Shown here one piece after another: positions 1-4,773 of a stretch of 9,969 nucleotides of DNA (its first letter is position 1; every line of letters starts with the position of its first letter). Source of the DNA: Nitrospinaceae bacterium (GTDB lineage Bacteria; Nitrospinota; Nitrospinia; Nitrospinales; VA-1). The position numbers and the translations under genes were made by a program. The notes beneath the pieces were generated by a model that ran no database searches, was not told the origin of the DNA, and saw only the letters and a program-made list of their open reading frames with translations. The stretch lies in NCBI GenBank assembly GCA_029261675.1, contig JAJDBA010000274.1:1-9969 (forward strand), given 5' to 3'.

Positions 1-140
1 ATTTTCACCTGCCGAAATCAACCTTATTTCTGTTGATCTCTGCATTTGCAGGAGAAAAGCTGGCGAAAAAGGCGTACAACGAAGCCATTAGCCGAAAATA
101 CCGATTTTTCAGCTATGGCGATGCAATGCTTCTATTGTGA
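1..140 (+). CDS. queA: S-adenosylmethionine:tRNA ribosyltransferase-isomerase, C-terminal end (partial)
   Basis: QueA transfers and isomerises the ribosyl part of S-adenosylmethionine onto 7-aminomethyl-7-deazaguanine in tRNA, giving epoxyqueuosine, a late step of queuosine synthesis in the cytoplasm. Only the last 45 codons are present. The reading frame starts at base 3, is open from the window edge and ends in TGA at 138-140. The visible residues contain FHLPKSTL, then LISAFAG, then YRFFSYGDAML. These match the strongly conserved QueA C-terminus (FHLPKST...SAFAG...YRFFSYGDAM in E. coli, from memory). The start lies outside the window, so there is no start codon in view. The gene is convergent with the HU/IHF gene, whose stop lies 26 bases away. 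The identification is firm despite the short length because the motifs are diagnostic. Confidence 0.9.
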   Translation, partial: FHLPKSTLFLLISAFAGEKLAKKAYNEAISRKYRFFSYGDAMLLL

Positions 141-166
141 AAGTAAGACCCTTGGCCAAGAATTGA

Positions 167-457
167 TCAAGTCGTACCTTCACCCTCATCTACAGCTTGC
201 TTGAAAAACTTTCCTGATTTAAAACGAACCACTTTGCGGGCTGAAATTTCAGCTTCTTCACCTGTTTTTGGGTTTCTTCCCACACGCTTGGATTTTGCGC
301 GTACCTGAAAGGTCCCAAATCGCCGCAAGATAACCGGTTCACCGTGGCCTAGTGATTCCTTAATAAGCTCAATCACCGTTTCCACAGCCTCTTCTGCTTT
401 GGCTCTGGATAAACTCGCCCGAGATGAAACCTGATTAATGATATCTTGTTTGGTCAT
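167..457 (-). CDS. HU/IHF-family DNA-binding protein
   Basis: This is a small nucleoid-associated protein that, as a dimer, bends and packages DNA. The 96 residues match the usual length of about 90-100. The N-terminal half (about 1-40) is the helical dimerisation region. Residues 41-96 form the beta-sheet and DNA-clasping arm, with RFGTF at 46-50, the arm-tip motif GRNPKTG at 60-66 (Pro63 is the expected intercalating residue) and ARKVVRFKSG at 73-82. Phe and Arg around the FG motif and the ISARKVV stretch lean toward the IHF-alpha/HU-like branch, but a subtype cannot be assigned from the sequence alone. The acidic tail DEGEGTT is slightly longer than in E. coli HU. The ATG at 455-457 is well supported by a strong Shine-Dalgarno (AAGGAGGG on the minus strand, bases 461-468). 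It has a long upstream noncoding region and is probably transcribed alone. Confidence 0.93.
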   Translation of the reverse strand: MTKQDIINQVSSRASLSRAKAEEAVETVIELIKESLGHGEPVILRRFGTFQVRAKSKRVGRNPKTGEEAEISARKVVRFKSGKFFKQAVDEGEGTT

Positions 458-860
458 GCTCCCTCCTTAAAAAACAAGCTATTGATATTTTAAAATGGCT
501 ATTAGTTATAAATTAAATTTTCAGGACAATTCGCCTCCACAACTCACTTGCCCTAAAAAGAAAAAATACTGTTCCTCAAAACATCTGTACCAGATGCCTT
601 TGAAAAAACCCATACATTCTAAATCGGTGCAACCACTTTACCACTTAAATTAAAAATATCAACAAATTATTCAAGAATTTAGCAGATTTCCTCCCTCCCA
701 AGAATGACTCGATTTTTGGCTTGACAGAGCATCCTTATCGGAACAAAAAAGAGGCCGAGATAAGCATTTATTTAAAAAGGTTTATGGAACCGGAGAACAG
801 GTATTATGAAAAAAACAAGGAAACCTGGAAAACTTAGGGAAAAATATTTTTTTATTGAGC
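458..860. other. Noncoding region between the HU/IHF gene and ftsB
   Basis: There is no convincing gene in about 400 bases; it is AT-rich with stops in all frames. Reading on the minus strand from the ftsB stop, I see a weak hairpin (about 816-828) followed by seven T's (815-809), which could be a poor intrinsic terminator for the eno-ftsB transcript. Next comes an imperfect inverted repeat, CTTATCGG (734-741) against CCGAGATAAG (755-764). A sigma-54-like element lies at 628-643. A short perfect stem, CATCTG/CAGATG with a 3-base loop (582-596), is followed by four T's. The HU/IHF ribosome binding site is at 461-468. The region therefore probably holds the end of one transcript and the promoter and leader of the HU/IHF gene. 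A small RNA cannot be excluded. Confidence 0.5.
628..643 (-). promoter_or_regulatory. Possible sigma-54 (-24/-12) promoter for the HU/IHF gene
   Basis: On the minus strand the bases read TGGTAAAGTGGTTGCA. The sigma-54 consensus is TGGCACG-N4-TTGCW. The invariant GG and GC are present at the exact spacing, and the whole TTGCA half matches; the CACG part is poor (one of four). A start about 12 bases downstream would give a leader of roughly 160 bases before the HU/IHF ATG. One such match can occur by chance in 400 bases, and no RpoN gene or activator site is visible, so this is only a candidate. Confidence 0.3.
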
Positions 861-1175
861 TTATTTTGTCGGCGGAAGTTTGCTTTGCGTTGAGACAATA
901 CGATAAATTTGATCGCCCGGTTTGACGAGATTTAACTTTTCCCGGGCAATCTTTTCAATGGCGTATGGATCTGATTTCAGGGCTGCGATTTCTTGGCGTA
1001 ATAAATCATTCTGCTGCTTTAATCCTCCGTTGGCCTCTTTCATCTTAACTTGTTCCTGCTCAAAGCGGTAAGCATTCAAAATGCCATTTTCATGAAAAAC
1101 AGCCATTATGATTAACAGCATGAAAAAACCCAAGCTGAGCAAAACTATTTTTTGATAATTTGAATTAATATTCAC
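861..1175 (-). CDS. ftsB: FtsB/DivIC-family septum formation initiator
   Basis: FtsB is a small bitopic inner-membrane protein. With FtsL and FtsQ it links early and late divisome proteins and helps to activate septal peptidoglycan synthesis. With the chosen start the protein has 104 residues, matching the family. It has a short cytoplasmic N-terminus, one membrane helix (about 9-27, VLLSLGFFMLLIIMAVF), the NGIL-NAY segment after it (30-36), a periplasmic coiled coil (about 37-68) and the C-terminal family signature REKLNLVKPGDQIYRIV (78-94), very close to REKLxxxxPGExxYRLV-type ends. The start is uncertain. The frame is open back to a TTG at 1247 inside eno, but only the GTG at 1173-1175, 10 bases after the eno stop, gives a normal length. 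It has no clear Shine-Dalgarno, so translation may be coupled to eno. An eno-ftsB/divIC neighbourhood is familiar in several bacterial groups. Confidence 0.82.
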   Translation of the reverse strand: MNINSNYQKIVLLSLGFFMLLIIMAVFHENGILNAYRFEQEQVKMKEANGGLKQQNDLLRQEIAALKSDPYAIEKIAREKLNLVKPGDQIYRIVSTQSKLPPTK

Positions 1176-1185
1176 GTGCAAAACA

Positions 1186-2469
1186 CTAAAGGTTGTAAAA
1201 AACTTCTCTTCCTCTATATAAGGCTGTGTCCCCAAGAATTTCTTCAATCCGTAGAAGCTGATTGTATTTTGCTGTTCGATCCGTTCGGCATAAGGAGCCC
1301 GTTTTTATCTGTCCCGCATTCACGGCAACGGAGATATCAGCGATACTTGTATCCTCGGTTTCACCGGAACGGTGAGAAATCACTGCCGTATAACCTGCGC
1401 GCTTGGCCATCTCGACGGCATCCAAGGTTTCAGTAAGCGTTCCAATTTGATTGACTTTGATCAGAATGGAATTACCTACCCCTTTCGCTATTCCTTTTTC
1501 CAGTATTTCCGTGTTGGTCACGAAAAGATCATCTCCCACAATCTGAACCCGGTCGCCGAGCTTATCAGTCAACTGTTTCCACCCCGTCCAGTCATTTTCT
1601 GCCAATCCGTCTTCGATGCTTATAATCGGAAACTTAGCTGCAAGACCCGACAGATAATCCACCATCTGTGAGGATGACAGCTTCGCATTGTTCTCTGCGG
1701 TAAGCGTGTATTTGTTTTTTGAGTAAATTTCACTGGCTGCAACATCCAAAGCGATAAGGATATCCTTTTCGATTTTGTAGCCTGCACTTTTGACTGCCTT
1801 GATCAAAACTTCAATCGCCTGCTCGTTCGATTGCAAGTCAGGAGCAAAACCACCTTCATCACCCACAGCCGTATTGAATCCACCTTTCTTCAGCACGCCT
1901 TTCAAATGGTGAAACACTTCCACCCCCATTTGCAAAGCAGAGGAAAAGTTTTTAGCGCCAACGGGGACAATCATAAACTCCTGAATATCGACATTATTAT
2001 CCGCATGCGCGCCGCCATTTAGAACATTCATCATCGGCACGGGTAACTCTTTAGCATTGCTACCACCAATATATTGAAACAAAGGTAAGTCGAGATCGTC
2101 CGCTGCAGCATGAGCCACCGCTAGAGAAACACCGAGAATAGCATTAGCCCCAAGCTTACTTTTATTAGCACTGCCATCCATTTCTATCATCAAGCGGTCG
2201 ATCAATACCTGCTCGGTCACCTCAATGCCAACAATTTCTGCGGCGATTTTACTATTCACATTTTTCACAGCTTTTTGTACGCCCTTGCCCATATAAATTT
2301 TTGCATTGCCATCACGCAATTCTACCGCCTCGCGGGAACCCGTTGAAGCACCTGAGGGAACGGCAGCTCTTCCTTTGGCTCCGCTTTCCAGCATCACATC
2401 TACTTCCAGAGTTGGGTTACCACGTGAATCCAAAATCTGCCGAGCTTGCACACCAATAATTTCACTCAT
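1186..2469 (-). CDS. eno: Enolase (2-phosphoglycerate hydratase)
   Basis: Enolase interconverts 2-phosphoglycerate and phosphoenolpyruvate in glycolysis and gluconeogenesis; in some bacteria it is also part of the RNA degradosome. The 427 residues are full length. Visible landmarks include the mobile loop SGASTG (39-44), His155 in GGAHADN, the catalytic acid region GDEGGFAP (203-210, Glu205), the magnesium ligands Asp242, Glu286 (SIEDG) and Asp313 (GDDLF), the catalytic base Lys338 (IKVNQIGT), SHRSGETED (365-373) and the C-terminal GQIKTGSLCRTDR...KYNQLLRIEE. All key residues are present. The ATG at 2467-2469 follows a weak purine-rich ribosome site (AGAGAGAAAG). The gene starts 15 bases after the hemL stop and ends just before ftsB, so all are likely cotranscribed. 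There are no anomalies. Confidence 0.98.
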   Translation of the reverse strand: MSEIIGVQARQILDSRGNPTLEVDVMLESGAKGRAAVPSGASTGSREAVELRDGNAKIYMGKGVQKAVKNVNSKIAAEIVGIEVTEQVLIDRLMIEMDGSANKSKLGANAILGVSLAVAHAAADDLDLPLFQYIGGSNAKELPVPMMNVLNGGAHADNNVDIQEFMIVPVGAKNFSSALQMGVEVFHHLKGVLKKGGFNTAVGDEGGFAPDLQSNEQAIEVLIKAVKSAGYKIEKDILIALDVAASEIYSKNKYTLTAENNAKLSSSQMVDYLSGLAAKFPIISIEDGLAENDWTGWKQLTDKLGDRVQIVGDDLFVTNTEILEKGIAKGVGNSILIKVNQIGTLTETLDAVEMAKRAGYTAVISHRSGETEDTSIADISVAVNAGQIKTGSLCRTDRTAKYNQLLRIEEILGDTALYRGREVFYNL

Positions 2470-2484
2470 AATCTTTCTCTCTAG

Positions 2485-3774
2485 TTAACTGCCCGCTATT
2501 TTTAAAGCTTTAAGGCTTGCTGCAATAGTTTGATCAATTTCTTCATCTGAATGAATTGCAGACATAAAACCCACTTCGAACTGTGAAGGAGCGATATAAA
2601 CACCCTCTTCCAACAACGCGTTAAAATACCGTTTAAAAAATTCTGTATCACATGTTTTTACCGTCTCGAAGTTTTCAATTTTCTGATCCGTAAAGAACAT
2701 GGAAAACATTGAACCCACCCGGGTAAATTGGGCGGATATTCCTAATTTCTGTACATTTTTTTGCAGCCCATCACAAAGCTTCTTCGATTTCTTTTCAAGT
2801 AAATCATAAACATTAGGTTCAGATAGTAAGTCCACCATGACATTTCCGGCTGCCATAGCAAGTGGATTGCCCGACAACGTCCCCGCTTGATAAACCGAAC
2901 CGACAGGGGATATATGATCCATCACTTCCTTACTTCCTCCATATGCACCAACGGGAAGTCCACCACCAATGATTTTCCCTAGACAGGTAATATCAGGAGT
3001 AACTCCAAAAAGATTTTGCGCGCCCCCTAGAGAAACCCTGAAACCCGTTATCACTTCGTCAAAAATTAAAAGCGCTCCCGCCTTTTTTGTTTCTTCTCGA
3101 AGCAATTCAAGAAAACCCGGTGCAGGAGGAATCGCACCCATGTTTCCCGCAACAGGCTCTACGATCAAGGCCGCAATCTCACCCCCCTCTTTCGCAAATA
3201 ATTGCCGCACCTGTTCGGCATCATTGAAAGGCAAGTTCAGCGTTTTCTCGGCAAGACTCGAAACGATTCCGGGACATTCAGGAATACCTAATGAGGCCAA
3301 CCCCGAACCCGCTTTAACCAGAAGGCTGTCACCATGGCCGTGGTAACACCCTTCGAACTTAACAATTTTATCGCGACCGGTAATACCTCGCGCCAACCTT
3401 AATGCACTCATTACCGCTTCTGTTCCTGAATTCACCATACGCACAACATCGATCGAAGGAACCGCATTCACTACTTTTTCGGCGAGTTCGATTTCCAGCT
3501 CTGTTGATGCACCATAACTGGTACCCAATTCTGCCTGGCGAGTGATGGCTTCAACAATACTCGGATGCGCGTGTCCAAAAATTAAAGGTCCCCACGAGGA
3601 AACATAATCAATAAACTCATTACCATCCACATCCATAATTGTGCAACCCTTCGCACTCTTTATAAATAGTGGCTCACCGCCGACAGCATTGAAAGCCCGA
3701 ACCGGACTATTCACTCCGCCTGGCATTACTTTTTGAGCCCTTGCATAAAGCTGGCTTGAGGTTTCTTTTTTCAT
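2485..3774 (-). CDS. hemL: Glutamate-1-semialdehyde 2,1-aminomutase
   Basis: HemL moves the amino group of glutamate-1-semialdehyde to give 5-aminolevulinate, the last step of the C5 route to heme and other tetrapyrroles. It is a soluble PLP enzyme and usually a dimer. The 429 residues match the family. Motifs in order are the N-terminal MPGGVNSPVRAF (17-28), SWGPLIFGHAHP (60-71), NSGTEAVMSALRLARG (115-130), the YHGHGDSLLVKAGSG region (144-158), FDEVITGFRV (238-247, with Asp239 expected to hold the PLP ring nitrogen) and CLGKIIGGGLPVGAYGG (264-280), where Lys267 is the expected PLP-binding lysine. YQAGTLSGNPLAMAAG follows. The ATG at 3772-3774 is only 5 bases past the mtnP stop, with no good Shine-Dalgarno, which suggests translational coupling. 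Its presence means that 5-aminolevulinate is made from glutamyl-tRNA. Confidence 0.97.
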   Translation of the reverse strand: MKKETSSQLYARAQKVMPGGVNSPVRAFNAVGGEPLFIKSAKGCTIMDVDGNEFIDYVSSWGPLIFGHAHPSIVEAITRQAELGTSYGASTELEIELAEKVVNAVPSIDVVRMVNSGTEAVMSALRLARGITGRDKIVKFEGCYHGHGDSLLVKAGSGLASLGIPECPGIVSSLAEKTLNLPFNDAEQVRQLFAKEGGEIAALIVEPVAGNMGAIPPAPGFLELLREETKKAGALLIFDEVITGFRVSLGGAQNLFGVTPDITCLGKIIGGGLPVGAYGGSKEVMDHISPVGSVYQAGTLSGNPLAMAAGNVMVDLLSEPNVYDLLEKKSKKLCDGLQKNVQKLGISAQFTRVGSMFSMFFTDQKIENFETVKTCDTEFFKRYFNALLEEGVYIAPSQFEVGFMSAIHSDEEIDQTIAASLKALKIAGS

Positions 3775-3779
3775 TTTAT

Positions 3780-4631
3780 TTAGCCAAAGAGAATTGAAAA
3801 ATCGTTTTTAAGTTTTTCTGGGATTTTTTTCGGGTCGGTCACAACCGCTTGTTTGGCGGCATCAGCACAAGAACAAGAACCCACTTTTTCCAACAATGGA
3901 ACCAATTTGTTAATAACCTGCTGTGCCTTTTCAACATTCTGATGCATGATTTCTAAAACCGCTTCCAAAGTCACCGGTTCCTCTTCCACATGCCAGCAAT
4001 CAAAGTCTGTCACCAAAGCAAGGGTTGAATAGCATAGGCCTGCCTCACGAGCAAGCTTTGCTTCTGTAACATTTGTCATGCCTATCACATCAACCCCCCA
4101 CTGTCGATAAACGAGGGATTCTGCTCGGGTTGAAAACTGCGGTCCTTCAATACAAATATACGTGCCGCCCTTATGAACGGTAGCACCGGCTTTTTCAGCA
4201 GCATCAAAAAGGACATCGGCCGTCGCCACACAAACCGGGTCGGCCAAGCTCACATGACCCACCATACCCGTGGTGAAAAATGTACTAATACGTTGATTAG
4301 TGCGATCTATGAATTGGTCAGGCACCACAAAGTGACCGGGAGGATATTTTTCTTTCATACTCCCCACTGCACTTACAGAAATGATTTTTTCCACACCTAT
4401 TTTTTTCATCGCAAAAATATTAGCGCGAAAATTAATCTCCGAGGGAGTAATAAAGTGGCCAACACCATGACGAGGCAAAAACGCCATTTTTGTTCCACGC
4501 AAATTTCCGATAATAATTTCATCAGAAGGCGAACCATAGGGAGTCTCGACAGTTAGCCTGTCGGTGACCTCCAAACCTTTCATCTGATACAAACCGCTAC
4601 CGCCAATCACACCAAGAATTTTTTCTACCAT
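3780..4631 (-). CDS. mtnP: S-methyl-5'-thioadenosine phosphorylase
   Basis: MtnP phosphorolyses methylthioadenosine, a by-product of polyamine and other S-adenosylmethionine reactions, to adenine and 5-methylthioribose-1-phosphate, the first step of methionine salvage. The 283 residues carry GVIGGSGLY (8-15), FLPRHGVGHFITPSEINFRAN (51-71, phosphate site), SAVGS (87-91), CIEGPQFSTRAES (160-172), IGMTNVTEAKLAREA (183-197) and TDFDCWH (208-214); the two Asp residues there are those expected to read the purine base in MTA phosphorylases. These separate it from ordinary purine nucleoside phosphorylase, although some relatives prefer methylthioinosine. A CSC motif lies near the C-terminus (253-255). 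I chose the ATG at 4629-4631 over the TTG at 4632-4634: the minus-strand AGGA is 7 bases from the ATG but only 4 from the TTG. It heads the mtnP-hemL-eno-ftsB cluster. Confidence 0.93.
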   Translation of the reverse strand: MVEKILGVIGGSGLYQMKGLEVTDRLTVETPYGSPSDEIIIGNLRGTKMAFLPRHGVGHFITPSEINFRANIFAMKKIGVEKIISVSAVGSMKEKYPPGHFVVPDQFIDRTNQRISTFFTTGMVGHVSLADPVCVATADVLFDAAEKAGATVHKGGTYICIEGPQFSTRAESLVYRQWGVDVIGMTNVTEAKLAREAGLCYSTLALVTDFDCWHVEEEPVTLEAVLEIMHQNVEKAQQVINKLVPLLEKVGSCSCADAAKQAVVTDPKKIPEKLKNDFSILFG

Positions 4632-4773
4632 CAATAATTCCTAACTCGCAAAGAAGAAAAATTAATAATCAAATTGCTGCGTTACCTGCACTTTTAAATT
4701 AAATATAGGGGGATTATGTATATCAGGAACCTGGGAGAAATTTGAAATGACCAAAGATATTGACACTTTCAGA
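4632..4773. other. Gap between the coiled-coil gene and mtnP
   Basis: This 142-base AT-rich spacer has no gene and no clear intrinsic terminator. A TATATT on the minus strand (4702-4707) could be a -10 box for mtnP, but no good -35 sits at the right distance. The mtnP ribosome site (AGGA) lies near the left end. Read-through from the strong promoter upstream of the coiled-coil gene into the mtnP-hemL-eno-ftsB cluster is therefore possible. Confidence 0.4.

Noticed and set aside
721..749. Perfect TTGACA on the plus strand as a promoter
   Set aside because: The sequence 16-18 bases downstream (around CAAAAA) does not resemble a -10 box.
806..925. Plus-strand small ORF of 39 codons (Lys-rich start) with GGAG 10 bases upstream
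   Set aside because: More than half of it lies antisense within ftsB, its sequence resembles no known protein, and such short ORFs are common by chance.
2969..3346. 125-codon plus-strand open frame inside hemL
   Set aside because: It is antisense to highly conserved hemL motifs and has no recognisable features of its own.
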